A stretch of 64,000 bases of DNA from Engraulis encrasicolus (taxonomy: Eukaryota > Chordata > Actinopteri > Clupeiformes > Engraulidae), in NCBI RefSeq assembly GCF_034702125.1, contig NC_085868.1, positions 40,629,359 to 40,693,358 on the forward strand, in the 5' to 3' direction. The notes beneath the pieces were generated by a model. The model made no database searches. It was not told the DNA's origin and saw only the letters and a list, made by a program, of their open reading frames with translations. Positions 23,745 to 36,444 of this stretch are shown here, one piece after another; within the stretch, counting starts at the first letter, position 1, and each line of letters opens with the position of its first letter. The translations under genes were made by a program, and so were the position numbers.

Positions 23745-23959
23745 CAGGGGTTCCCAACCTTTTTCAACTTGGGGCCCACTCAAAATTGTTAAAAAATGTT
23801 CGGGGCCCACCTCTGACCCAATTAAGAATAAAACTCAAATAAATCCACAGCAACACACACCAAAATATGATTATTATTTTTGGAAAATGATTTCAAGGGC
23901 CACTTGGAATACCTTCAGGGCCCACCAGTGGGCCCCGGCCCATAGTTTGAGAATCACTG
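23745..23959. mobile_element. hAT element, first of a pair
   Basis: Ends CAGGGGTTCCCAACC and TTTGAGAATCACTG; exact duplication GTATAGAC at 23737-23744 and 23960-23967. Confidence 0.9.
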
Positions 23960-23976
23960 GTATAGACAGTATAGAC

Positions 23977-24545
23977 CAGGGGTCCCCAAACTAAGGCCCG
24001 GGGGCCGGATGCGGCCCGCCAGGCCCCTTAGACCGGCCCTCCACCATTTGAACTGGCCCAAAGAAGCAATCCTCACAGAAAAAAAGATAAAATAAATGTT
24101 GTGAATATTTATTTTGTTTATCAACAGGCCTTCCTACATTTTAATTTTCACTAACTTAGTGTGAATCACCAGAAGTTTCTTGTCTTGATAGTTTCTTATC
24201 TCACTGTAATGAAAACAGGCCTGCACTTTCTGTTGCATCACTCCTAAACGGTCAATCACCATATTTTTCTAACCTTTCCTTGCTATTTTATATGGTTATT
24301 GTAAATTATTTTTTTTACAAATTGATAAACATGTGAAGTACTCACTCACTTCTTTTGCAAATCACTTGTAATGATGAACTATTTTGTGCTTTGTTTCAGT
24401 CTTCTTCAGCGTGTAATGGTGATTGCCGTGCTAGAAATTATGGCTATAACAAGCAGTGGCCTAGTATACAGCCCACATGATAGATCCCGGCCCCTGATCT
24501 GGAACGATGATGTGGCCCCCAGAGAAAAAAGTTTGGGGACCCCTG
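23977..24545. mobile_element. hAT element, second of a pair
   Basis: Ends CAGGGGTCCCCAAACT and GTTTGGGGACCCCTG; duplication GTATAGAC (23969-23976) and CTATAGAC (24546-24553). Confidence 0.88.
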
Positions 24546-25127
24546 CTATAGACATAGACAGTACACATACAGTACACCTAGAGTACTCATACAATACACA
24601 TGCAGACATTTAATCGCAAGTGGGCAACAGAAGACATACAGAGATCATAAGAGGTATTGTTGTGCAGTTCTTACAGTGATAGCATTGTGAAATATTAATA
24701 AATAATAAAGTAAGTAGCCTAAGTAACAATATGCTGTATTGTTGTAGAGTCACGTCTCAGTTTAGCAAATTCAGCCGACACATCATAGTTCACTCAGTTG
24801 AACTTTATTAGGCAAAAGTCGAAGTGGTAATGAAAAAAAACAAGAAAACGATGAATATATTTTTACTTGAACAGTCTGCATGGAAGTGTTTGTGCTGATG
24901 TAAGTCATTATGATTGTGGAAATCATAGTATACATTACATAGACAAGATAACCACAGTTGAGTCCATGGTGTCTGTATGTATGTATGTATGTATGTAAAG
25001 CAGAACCCCATTATACACCATTATATATTATATGAGTGCCAAGACGTGGTCCTTGATATTCCACATTAAATCCACATCTCACTTGCCTCACGCAAAACAA
25101 CAAGGGCTTTGTAATCAATACGCAGGG

Positions 25128-25230
25128 AAGCTGACAGGGGGGGGTCCTAATTACATTGCAAGCATTGGATTGGGGGGGCCTTTTCAAATGACCTCGTCCT
25201 GGGCCCGGCGAAAGCTGTCAGCGGCCCTGT
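25128..25230. mobile_element. copy of the ~160-bp mini-hAT family
   Basis: GCTGACAGG and AGCTGTCAGCGGCCCTG ends with the internal TCCTGGGCCCGGCGAAAGCT. Confidence 0.6.
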
Positions 25231-25830
25231 CAATGTCAGTAAGCATTGAAGGATGGATAGGATGGGTCCGCAGTGAATAAATTCCACAACACTGAAGACT
25301 ATGGCAGTGAAATATGAAAAAAGCATGTGTGAGATGGTGATTGATAGTGAGGTCTGTGACCCACATGTTCTAACGCTACTTTTTTTCTTCTCTGTGATAC
25401 CTCTATAAATTACAGCTTGTCCTTCACAAAGGAATGGGACATGAACTAAATGGTTCTGATGTGGTTGCCAACATAACAATTATGATGTTGGACATATATA
25501 CATACTGATAGAAAGACAGAAAGAACAAAATCAGTAAGGGTATGCTTATGGGTGTGTTAGTTAACATATTCCCCTGCCCCCCTTTTTTGGGGCATCCACG
25601 ACACTTCAAAACTGCAAAACAACACCTCCTCCCCCCCAAACCCCTAGCGCCAGTGGCTTTCAGAAACCTGAACCAGGTCTTGGCATCTCTTAAATGTGTC
25701 TTGCGGTGAGGTGAGTGGTAACAATTACATTTCTAAGCTGTTGAATGGGGGGGGGGATCTTCTGAAGCAGTCTTCCTTTCTAACCCCTCTAAGACCATCA
25801 ACACTCGTGTGCTTGTGTCTATGTTGGTGA

Positions 25831-25833
25831 ATG

Positions 25834-25878
<45 letters not shown>
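25831..25878 (+). repeat. (AAT)n microsatellite
   Basis: About 16 uninterrupted ATA/AAT units. Confidence 0.95.
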
Positions 25879-26329
25879 GTTGTAGTTAATTCATAATTAA
25901 ATAGATAATAAATAAATACATTTAATAATAATAAATGAATCATAATAAGTAATAAATGAAAAAATAGAGTTTGTATTTTTGGAGCACAAACACAGTGTGC
26001 AGACCAACCACTTCCTCATTCACTTCTCTCACCCGCCGGCCACTTTTAGTAGAGATTCTTTAAGTATATAGAGATATGCCAACATAATAGGTTTCTATGG
26101 GCACCTAACGTGACCAGGTTCCGGTCTGCCTAAAGGGGCGTGTCATAATGTTCCTAGCATTGAATAGAACAGTCCTTAGGTCTGCCTAAAGGGGGATTTC
26201 TCCCCCCTCCCCCTTGCAATAATAGAACCCGGAAACAATGGGCCAATGGAACCTCTCTCTCTCTCTATTCTCTCTGCTTTTAGTGTGGGGGGAATGACAC
26301 CAGTGACCCCTATAGCTGCAAGTGCTACT

Positions 26330-26516
26330 TAGGGGGTCTGACAGGGCAGAACAAAGGGGTCTGCTAGTCTGTCCCGGGCCAGGGGAGAAAGGGGGCCCAG
26401 CATTGGGTCCTCCTTACACTGTAATTAATACAGTGACTGTATTTATTGAGAGGGAGATGGGGGGGCTTTCAGATTACTTAGTCCCAGGCCCAGCCAAAGC
26501 AGTCAGTGGCCCTGGT
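26330..26516. mobile_element. copy of the ~160-bp mini-hAT family
   Basis: GGGCCAGGGGAGAAAGGGGG and AGTCAGTGGCCCTGG match the family; ends are diverged. Confidence 0.55.
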
Positions 26517-27148
26517 GCTACTTAACCGCTAGCCCATGACCGGGGCAGGACAGGGCATCTGGCATACCGGGGCATTTTCCAGATGGGCAGACAGTCCTGG
26601 AGCTTTTGTTTTTTTTGTTTGTTTTGTTTTGCTTTGTTGTTACTCTTTCCGTAGAGACCAGGCAACAATTTGATTCGCTACCATGAGGTTGTGAACAACT
26701 TGACTCAAACTTAGAACTTTCCTCAGAGCTAGCTGAATGTCAGAAAGACAAAGGAACAGAGACGAGACATCGACTCTGTTCCAGCCACATAGGCAAGGAC
26801 AGACAGTGGAGCAAGTGGAAGTGGATACCTCCATGTCTGTCTCACTGCATGTGGACACAATATTCACAAAAGCACAGCAACTTCTCCACCTACTCAGGAA
26901 ACAGGACGTTCTAACCTAGTCTACTGTTCCCTCATCAAGCCAGTCCTTACTTTCAATATCTCTTCCCAGTACAACTTAATTGGCTTTAGACAAAAGAACA
27001 AACATACACGCAAAGTAGATCAGGCTGTCAAAAATACTGGCTCCCCTCAACTCTCTAACCTATTTGATCAGTACAATGGTGCAGTGATTAGGAAAGCCTG
27101 ATCACAGAGGACGCCCTCTCCACTCTCACCCCATGCTTCACTCTTTTT

Positions 27149-27343
27149 TAGAAGTATTTTTTGTGGGGCTTTTCAAGCTTTTAATTTTGTTGATATGAAA
27201 GAGGACAGTGAAGGTTGTGACAGGAAGCGAGTTGGGAGCGAGAGACGGAAAAGGGTCAGCAAAGGGCCCCTGGTCGGAATCGAACCCGGGTCAGCCGCAT
27301 ACTAGACGAGTGCCCTACCGTTAGCGCCATGGTAGGGTCCCCT
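27149..27343 (-). mobile_element. tRNA-derived SINE, reverse orientation
   Basis: Reading the minus strand, a tRNA-like head with GGGTTCGATTCCGACCAG is followed by a body ending in AAAGCCCCACAAAAAATAC. The body resembles the SINE at 3311 while the head differs, so it may be a sister subfamily. Confidence 0.7.
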
Positions 27344-27692
27344 TTCATCACTTTTTACAACTGCTTCTATCAGGTCGGTTCTACAATGTACCACTACCAC
27401 GCAAAAACAGACACAAGAAATATTTCATCCCCTCAGCTTTACTCAACACAAGATTAACATTATCAGCTATTCAGCCTCAACACACATGTATTGTCTTGTC
27501 TTGTTATGTGTGTATACCATGTCTTGTTTAATGTCTGTGAGAATGACTGGAGCCAAGCCAAAAGACAATGTTCTCTTTCATGTGTAACAGACAATAACGG
27601 TTTAATCTTCTCTTATATTAATTTAGATGGGGTGGACCATTGGTGCTTATTTGATACAAAGTCAGTATGTGTCTCTAGACAGTGGGTATTAC

Positions 27693-27914
<222 letters not shown>

Positions 27915-28671
27915 GGGGGGGTTGTCGGTGGGACTGTGTGTGGGGCTGGTCTATGACAATATGCCCGGGACGTTGTTTGGTCCTAGCCTGGGAACTCCCA
28001 TACTGCCTTTAGTTCTACACAATCGTTTCGATCTGAAAGACAGTATGGCGAGGATGACTCATAACGTACAAGATCATGGGATCTGTGTCATAATGGCCAA
28101 GCATTCCGACCTTAACAGTTTCTCTGCCCAATCAGAGAGCAGGGCAGTGTGTCATAATAGCCCAGTATTCCGGACCCATACGGAATTTACAATAGGCAAC
28201 TCCCCAGACCTAATCTCACTTGTGATTAGGTCTGGTGTTAACCAGGCAAGTTTGGTCCCAGTCCAGCCACTACTAGGCCATGACTGACTGCCTCAATAAT
28301 GGGAGCCAGATTATGCAAAGCAGGTCAGGGTCATGAAATGTGGGTCAGTGTAAAGTTAGATCCGGCCTGGCACTCAATTGACTTCCCCCGAAAGTACTTT
28401 TTTGAGAGATTTAATCATGAGATTTTTAGAACAAGTAAACTGCACAGAGAGTTCATGTCAGGATTCTGAAGGGAAAAAAATGCTGAAAGCCACTTTGCTG
28501 TTCCACAAGTGTTTGTTGTTGAAATGTTGAAAGTTTATGAAGTGTCTGTTGCTGAATAACAAATTTCCAAATGGATTGCTGTTGTCAGCCCAGTCATGAA
28601 AAACTTCCAAGTCAGCTCTTTGAAATAAAAAAAGAAAATCTTTTTTTTCCTCAGCTTTGAGGAAGCCATGT

Positions 28672-29330
28672 CGCCATAAGTCTACAACTTCTCTCGAAAC
28701 ACCTAGAGGAGCATCTCGAACCACAGGAGGATCCCAGACAGCAAAATGGGTCTGGCCCAGATCCGGGCCAGATGTTGGCAGGCATTTGGGCCAGATCCGC
28801 AATCCTGGTCTGGCACGGTTTCTTATTTTACAATGGCGCGGAGCTGGAGCAGGTCCGGATTATGGACTTATCTGGCCCGCATCCGCCAGGCGCCTTCAAA
28901 ACGGACTGTCAAACTACTGGTCCGGATCGGAGCTGCCGTGGATCCGCAAAATGACTGTGACTGCTATGCGGATCTGCTGACTTGAAAACGGACCCGCCCC
29001 AAATCTAATTGCTGTCTGGGATGAGACAAGGGAAAAAAATAGTTTTTTGTTTTGTTTTTCATCTCAAACTTCCTTTTGGTCATCATCATGAATGCAATAA
29101 AGAACCATGAGTCTATAACGTCAGAGGAGCATCTCGAACCACAGGAGGATGAAACAAGGTAAAAAAACATTTTTTGTTTTGTTTTTCATCTCAAACTTCC
29201 TTTTGGTCATCATGAATGCAATAAAGAACCATAAGTCTATAACGTCTCTCTCAGAACGCCCAGAGGAGCATCTTGAAGAGGAAGAAAGAAACAACAAAAA
29301 GAGAGTTGTTTTTTGTTTTCCCTCTTAAAC
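28672..29330 (+). repeat. ~125-bp tandem repeat, three units, first one split by a MITE
   Basis: AGAGGAGCATCTCGAACCAC begins at 28706 and again at 29123 and, diverged, 29261. Each unit also has TTTTCATCTCAAACTTCC and AATAAAGAACCAT. Confidence 0.85.
28733..29020. mobile_element. MITE inside the tandem repeat
   Basis: Ends CCCAGACAGCAA and TTGCTGTCTGGG. The uninterrupted sister units read GGAGGATGAAACAAGG, which shows the insertion point and a short (AT) duplication. Confidence 0.8.
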
Positions 29331-30180
29331 TTCCTTTTTGGTCCTCATAAATGGGTTTTAAGAGCCACCACGGTAATTTGAGATGACTCAGCCTCATTGT
29401 GGTTTTTCTAGACCCCCTGCAGCGCCCAGGAGGCAAAAAGAACTTGATGGTTGCTTTCGAAAAAAAAAAGTGCCAATTATTAAGTAGGACAGCACTACCT
29501 CTGTTTTTCCTGTGGCTTGCTTTTGGCCACAGCAGATCTTTAAGTGGGTCCCTCGGGAGAAGACCTAGGGCCACTTGCAATGGCTTTATTGTGGTTGGAA
29601 GCCTTCCAAGACCATCATCAGGCAGGCAGGCAGGCAACTAGCTGGCCAGTGGAGTTATAATGACTTCTGGGAAGAGTTTAAAGGAAGGAAGGGGAGAGTT
29701 GACTTGCACTGATGCATGTCCTGATCAAGCCCAGATCAGCACTGATTAATAAACTGGTTCACAGGACAGCACAGTTATTGCATCGAAGCATACATATGTT
29801 CGAGTGCAGACAGAAGAGAGTGATATCAGGAGAATGTGATGTAAGTAATATATGTTGATTTTGAGGACCCCTTGTCCTACTTGTAATGCAAAGCCGTATC
29901 TTATCAAGTTCCCAGTTCAATGTGAGATTAGAGAATACAGATAGGCTGGTAAAATACCCTTGGAGAGTTCTGGAATGAGTGAATATTCTTTCCTTCCTTA
30001 CTGTGCTATTTGATAGACTACTGTACAATCATTTTTTCCTTCCACACAAACCCTCTATCTCATAGATTATGTTGTTTAACATTGTAGAACAAACTGTTTA
30101 ACCCATTTTGTCCTAAGCCCTTGTTGGGAAAGGGTGCCCTCTGCCTATTAAATCCTAAATATCTCAGCCTACGAAGCACA

Positions 30181-31632
30181 TACAAACCCCAACTCCGATG
30201 AAGTTGGGACGTTTGGTAAACAGTGAATAAAATCAAAATGCTATCATTTTCAAAACATTCAATCTATTCATTAGATGGAGAATAGTGAAAAGACAACATA
30301 TTACGTGTTAAAACTGAGAAAAAATATTGTTTTGGGGGACATATGTACTCATTTCTAATTTGATAAATCCAGCACGTGTCAAAAGAGTTGGGACGGGGAT
30401 CAGTGAAATTTAGTAAACATCCAAATAAGATAAAACAACAAAGAAGAACATTTCAAAATGAATTGTACTGACGGACAATATAGGTGTCCAGGTATAAGAT
30501 CATCACAGAGAGGCTGAGTCACTCAGAATTAAAGATGCAAAGGGAATAATTACCATAGTTATTACATACATTTTTGAATTCCCTTTGATTTAGCACGATT
30601 GAGTGTATATAAGACATATTTTTGTTAATAAAATCATTGTATAGGTTCATGACATCATGAAATATATATTGGCTGTAGTCTCACTCTAGCACTCCAGGAA
30701 TTAGAGCTATTGAAAATTGACCATATTAAGAATGCTTAATGCATGAAAATGATAAAGGGGTGTAACATTCTCCTAAGCACCTGAGCTAACTTGAAATAGA
30801 CCCAGAAGACATGGGAAACTGTCCTTTACTTACAGAAGTCAGCAGAAGTTGTAGAAGTCCATTCTTTTTGACAATAATAGAGCATTGCACATCCTGTGCT
30901 ACAGTGAAAATGGACCATCCAACTTGTGTTAGTGCTAGCTTCAAAAGTCAGCCTCCATGATGGCATGCGGGTGCAGTGGTGCATTGGTTAAGATGTTCTC
31001 ACTCATCTGTAGAGTTAAATACAGTGCTGAATGGTATAAATGGGTTTTAAACAGCATGAAAAGCCACTCATGCATTATATTTTGAAGGGAGATCTTCGAT
31101 TACTGCCACATAGTAAGGTCAAATTGCATTCTCTACTATGTTTTAACAGTTTGGCTCCATCATAAGGACCAGCAGGTGATAAAATGGTGGGTTTTTGGTC
31201 AAGACCTGTCACACTGTAAGCACTACAGACAGGAAAACATTGCAAAACATGACAAGGAATACACCCTCCATTTAAGCTGGTGTAATCATGTCCAACATAG
31301 GAATTAACACTCTTTTTTTATATAAAATCATCTCATCGGTTAATGTATTTAACTGTTAAGTGTTGTCTTTTGTTTTGTTTTTAGTCTTCCTCGACATTTG
31401 CTGCCATTTATTGTCCCCGTCCCAACTCTTTTGAGACGTGTTGGATTTATCAAAATAGAAATGAGTACATATGTCCCCCAAAACAATCTTTTTTCTCGGT
31501 TTTAACACTTAATATGTTGTCTTTTCACTATTCTCCATCTAATGAATAGATTGAATGTTTTGAAAATGATAGCATTTTAATTTTATTCACTGTTTACCAA
31601 ACGTCCCAACTTCATCGGAGTTGGGGTTTGTA
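30181..31632. mobile_element. 1.45-kb element with ~210-bp terminal inverted repeats
   Basis: Arms begin ACAAACCCCAACTCCGATGA and end with its inverse, flanked by TA. Pairing continues through GGGACATATGTACTCATTTC and AGAGTTGGGACGGGGA. No transposase frame; superfamily not assigned, although the TA flank fits Tc1/mariner or ISL2EU. Confidence 0.88.
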
Positions 31633-32609
31633 CAACCATGAAATGAGTTGCATTTAAAAGCTATGGACCCTCATTTTGCCTTAGAATGTGTTCATTCAGC
31701 TCTAACTTACCCACAATTTGAATAAAACAGCGAAAATCTCAAGAACCTGAATGCAGCGTATATGTGTCTCCAGGACACAATGTGTTAAAGGGTGTGTAGC
31801 AGCACATTGCTTGTATAATTCCACCAATGTGGCATAATAGCAAATACTAACCACTTATGGAATGGGTGGTAATACTTCAGTCATTCTTACTTTCCAAAAG
31901 AGGTAACACACCTTACGACTTGGTGACGGTGACAAAAACATCTGCACATTTAATTACATTTAAAAACTTTTTCTTTTTTAAATGCAATAAAAGTATACTA
32001 GTATTGCATCGGTAGAAAGGCGCGCAAGTTCTCTTCTCCCGCACCTACATTTTCGTTCTTTCCACTTTGATATGAGATGCAGACTGCAAAATATGTGCCA
32101 TTTGTTTTCCTGTGTTGCTAGTCAAGTGAAGTGGTTGGTGCGCACATCCACGATGCAGGTGCAGGACAAAACAGTCAGTCAAAAGAGACTTCATTCTGAT
32201 ATAGAGTGGTCAGCTCGAAAGAGTTGAAAATAAAAGAAAAGCAACACGGGAGCAGGGTGCGGACATTCATTTTTGTTTTCCTGTGTTGCTCACATAAACC
32301 CTCCATATCCCATGGTTTACGGTGTTTAGTAACATTACAGGGAGGAGCAGCTTATCGTAAACTGTTTACATCCAGTGTGCCTAGGCCTTTACATTCCTCA
32401 GGTAATTTGGCCAAGTGACCCAATAACACAGAAAGCCAAGTGGTAGTAAAGAGTTCCAATACAATACAACAATACACAAGCAGCAAAAACAGTTCATGTT
32501 GAACATTTTCAGTGTGCTACTGTATCTGCGCTCTCAGCTGTTTACATGAAAAGGGTAGCAACAGAGAGACACATCCAGGCATTAAAAGAGTATTATTACA
32601 ACAAAACAG

Positions 32610-32909
32610 CAGAGGTGTCAAAAGTAAAAGTAAAAGTAAAAAAAGAAACACAGTTTCCCTCCAACACGAGTAACATATCTGAGTAACTAGTAGACACGTG
32701 TACTTGTCTTACGATCAGCTAACTCTGCACTGGTTGGATCAAGTTTGTGGTGGGTCCTTGTTAGGTTTTCAGTGTTTTTCAGTAACAACACAGTCTATCT
32801 ATCTCATTAGGTACAATGGAGTAAATGGTCTAACAGCTAGTCATTCCATGTGCTAATGTGCTTGTAATTACACCACAAAGTACTTTTACTTTAACTTTTG
32901 ACACCTCTG
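32610..32909. mobile_element. hAT non-autonomous element, 300 bp
   Basis: Ends CAGAGGTGTCAAAAGT and ACTTTTGACACCTCTG; exact duplication CAAAACAG at 32602-32609 and 32910-32917. Confidence 0.9.
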
Positions 32910-33156
32910 CAAAACAGCAATACAAAAAAGCTATTGTTTAGTAACTTTCTAGCCCCGAAATCATGTTACACGTAATGAAATGAATGAACTCTAGTGAGTT
33001 TTCTGCACTTCCGACGACCTTGTGCAGAATGGGAAGCAGCAGGAATGAACACCCCCTCTCCTCTCCCAGCAGTGGAGCTCCTCACTGTTTAGGGGGAAAG
33101 TTCTGAGATCAACACATGAAACCCCAACCCAGCAGCAGAGACTGACTTTCTCTGCG

Positions 33157-33175
33157 TGTGTGTGTGTGTGTGTTT

Positions 33176-33231
<56 letters not shown>

Positions 33232-33320
33232 AGTGAGTGCGAGTGTGTGTGTATGTGTGTGTGCGTGCGTGCGTGTGTCTGTGTGCATGATTGTGTGAAT
33301 GTGTGCGCATGTGTGTGTAC
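33157..33320 (+). repeat. GT/GCGT microsatellite
   Basis: GT run with GCGC and GCGT interruptions. Confidence 0.92.
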
Positions 33321-33455
33321 TGTATATCTGTTTGTATGTGTGAGGCGCAAGAACAAAGCCCTGAACAGTTTACTGTTATTGCTAGCCAAGAGCAATATGA
33401 GATCAATTAGAGGAGTGGTGGTGTGTCTTGGCACCCGGCAGCCGGCAGCCGGCAG

Positions 33456-33912
33456 GGCAGGCTATGCATCTCCCCGGGGCCGCTGACAGCTTTTGCCGTG
33501 ATCCGTGACAAAGTCATCTGACAGGGCCCTCTTCTCGATACATACAATGTAGTGAAGACCCAATGCTGGGCGCCACATCTGGATTGGCCATATGGCATAC
33601 AGGGCATTTGCCCGGTGGACTGTTAATGATTTTCCTTCTCTCAATGTAGTGGTGGCAGTCCTCATGCCGCTACAGCTGGCCTGTCCAAGTCAGATTTAAA
33701 TAAAAATGTGAGTCATTTTGCCTGTTGTGGTCAAAAAAGCTCATAATAGATGGTTAAAAATATTGTCACTGGCACCATTGTCTCTCTCAATTGCCTGGCG
33801 GACTGGTCTCGGCCGGAAATACCCGCCCTGATTTTTTGTCCCAGACCAGCCCTGCTGGGCTCCCACTCTTGTTGGGCCTAGGACAACTGACCCCTTTGTC
33901 CACCCCCTTCCT
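33456..33912. mobile_element. degraded mini-hAT copies overlapping a CAGGGCTGGACTGG-type element
   Basis: CCGCTGACAGCTTTTGCCG and GGGCCTAGGACAACTGACCC belong to the mini-hAT family; GGCATACAGGGCATTTGCCC and GTCCCAGACCAGCCCTG belong to the family seen at 21939. Borders are unclear. Confidence 0.45.
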
Positions 33913-34069
33913 GTCACCTTCCCTGCATCTCCCTATTGCTCCCTTGCTGGGCTCTGGTTGAGCTGTCATCATTGGGCTGCTATAGAGAATGAAAGAGGCC
34001 TGGCTTTTTGGGCTTACGTTCACTCACAGCGCACAATACTGAACACACAAGGCACACTCATATGCAGAG

Positions 34070-34308
<239 letters not shown>

Positions 34309-34486
34309 ACAAATAATTAAATAAATGAGATCTTTTGTTGGGATCGCACACAAAGACAGTGTCTGTGATTAGCGATCTGGCATGGGCTCCAGAGCAGAGG
34401 GAAGAGAAGAGAATGGATACAATTTCAACTCGTGTCCCCAGGCCTCTCATTAGGACAATTTACCCCAGACACCAGAAGCCAAAGCC

Positions 34487-34503
34487 CACAGAGAGAGAGA
34501 GAC

Positions 34504-34575
<72 letters not shown>

Positions 34576-34765
34576 GGACAGATATAAAGATGAAGATTGA
34601 CAGAGAGACAGACAGACATAGAGACAGAGACAAAGAGAGAGAAAGAGACAGAGACAGAAAGAGAAAGAGAGAGAGGGAGATAATGGAGGAGAGATGGAGA
34701 TAATGTAAAAGAGATAGAGAGACAGACAGATGGGGAGGCCAAGACAGACAGAGAGAGACAGAAGG
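34487..34765 (+). repeat. GA/GACA polypurine tract
   Basis: About 280 bases of GA, GACA and GGAGA repeats. Confidence 0.93.
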
Positions 34766-35176
34766 GCAACATCTGTTATGGTGTGAATTTCCGTCTCACC
34801 AAACAGCGGTTTCAAATGTCTTTGGGTTGGGTGATTCATTGCACATTTGTAGTGCACTCATCATAACATGCAATATGGGAGGTTTACATTCTGCTTACTG
34901 TAGAGATTTCAGTCGCATGGGTTTTCGCAAACGCGCGAGCCAACATGTTTTGAGGGTCTTGGGAACGTCAAAATTGCGTGACAATAAAACCTCAAGGAAC
35001 AACACAACGCTGGTGGTGGTGGTGGTGTCGAGGGAAGGGATACAAATTTTCTCTGGACACACGTTGAGTGTCGACTTGACATTGTTATTCTCAATAGCAC
35101 AATGTGTTTAGCTTTGTTATTACACGACCAAGTGCAAACTGTCATGGCCGGCTGATGGATCTCCGTACGTTCTAAC

Positions 35177-35365
35177 CTAGTGGTTCTCAACTGGGGCCCT
35201 ACAGGCCCTCAGGGGGCGTTAGGGAGCCCTCGGGGGGCGTTCAGAAGTAGACAGGGGTTGGGGTGTTGCTCAGCAAATGGGGTGGGAGTGCTGTCAGGTT
35301 TAGGATTAGGTCTAGGGGGCATTAGTCTTATGACTAAGTCAAGAGGACATTTGTTGAGAACCACA
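35177..35365. mobile_element. hAT-like element upstream of mmp11
   Basis: Ends TAGTGGTTCTCAACTG and GTTGAGAACCACA, flanked by GTTCTAAC and GTTCTATC (seven of eight). Confidence 0.7.
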
Positions 35366-35459
35366 GTTCTATCCACTGCTTTTTTTCAAGAGTATCAAAC
35401 ATGGACAGCACAGCTGGAGTTTGGTAACTGCCTTCACTTCACTGAGTGGTGGTGATGAT

Positions 35460-35616
35460 CAGGGCCGCTGACAGCTTTGGCTGGGCCCAGGACAAATTCA
35501 TCGGGAAGGGCCCCCTCAACTAATACATACAATGTAATGAAGGCTCAATTCTGGGCCCCCACTCTCCTTGGGCCCAGGACAACTGACACCTTTGTCCCCC
35601 TTTGTCGGCATCCCTG
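35460..35616. mobile_element. ~160-bp mini-hAT family, intact copy
   Basis: Ends CAGGGCCGCTGACAG and GTCGGCATCCCTG; exact duplication GTGATGAT at 35452-35459 and 35617-35624. Confidence 0.9.
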
Positions 35617-36199
35617 GTGATGATACACACATTGGTGACAGCATCTTAGTTTACGGACTTTCCAAACAAGTCATTACCTTTACAAGACGCATGACAGTAA
35701 TTATTGCCGTTCGGACTGCTAAATATAGAGCTCCAATATGCCTCCTCCCTGTCCACTTGCAGAACAGGTGGACTGGACTGATGATGAGAGCTGACCAGTC
35801 CTCCCTTTCTTGACATGGGTTGTCAATCTTGCCGCCAGAATAATAGTGTCTTATTATTTCTAAACAATAAGTTGTGTGTGTTGACCTCACTAACCTACCT
35901 TCTGGGCAGGCATATGTGTAGTTTAATGAGTTGGCTAAGTGGTGGTGTGGACAGTGAACTGTTTGTCCACATATAGCCTACCGGGCTTCCCCGTGATATT
36001 TGTTGTGCCATGGTATACCCACCTTTAGCCTACCTCACAGTTATACACTCTAATGCATCCTTCCTTAATCATCCCTCATTCAGCTCGTGGTTTATCACAA
36101 TGCACCAGACACATAAATCCTGGCGCGGGAATGTACTAGATGACGTAGGCGGTCGTAAAACTGTGTAATTGGAAGATGGAGCTGAGAGAAGCCTGGCAG

Positions 36200-36207
36200 T
36201 ATAAAAA
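36200..36207 (+). promoter_or_regulatory. mmp11: TATA box of mmp11
   Basis: TATAAAAA stands 121 bases before the first base of the mmp11 start codon at 36328, which puts transcription start near 36230 and gives a 5' UTR of about 100 bases. No AATAAA or other gene lies between. Confidence 0.6.
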
Positions 36208-36327
36208 AAGCCCCCTTGAAGACACCGCCCCGTCACTCACCGTTGCAGCTCTCCCCCCGCCTTCGTCACTTGCCCCCGCGAGGTGTTCCATTCAGCGGCA
36301 GTCGGCGGATCCGCTACGAGCCAAAGG

Positions 36328-36444
36328 ATGGTGCGCGCGCTCCAACTGATGCTCTGCGCCCTCGCGTTGCAGCTCCTGCACAACGTTTGTTCGCTGCCGG
36401 TGTCGGTCCCAGAGAAGGAAAGCTACAGGTACAAAGCAACGGCG
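36328..36444 (+). CDS. mmp11: mmp11 exon 1: signal peptide of stromelysin-3
   Basis: The exon runs from ATG 36328 to the donor GTGAGT at 36445: 117 bases, 39 codons, phase 0. It encodes MVRALQLMLCALALQLLHNV followed by CSLPVSVPEKES, a typical secretory signal peptide, probably cleaved near residue 22. The start sits in a good context (AAAGGATGG) and is the only ATG in frame; the frame is open upstream to 36283 but without an ATG. The identity comes from joining in phase to exon 2 about 19.4 kb away and from synteny: human MMP11 lies head-to-head with CHCHD10, as here. Intron 1 (36445-55817) is unusually rich in nested transposons. Confidence 0.82.

Larger units (their letters stand above)
23540..24620 (-). 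mobile_element. L2-like retroposon tail with two hAT insertions
   Basis: Reading the minus strand, sequence ending in GACAATAAACCCGACTTGAC with a (TTGAC)n tail matches the piece at 1421-1669. It is broken by the elements at 23745-23959 and 23977-24545. Confidence 0.65.

Noticed and set aside
34335..34857. Arg/Glu/Asp-rich and Ser/Leu/Cys-rich frames
   Set aside because: Products of the GA/GACA tract.
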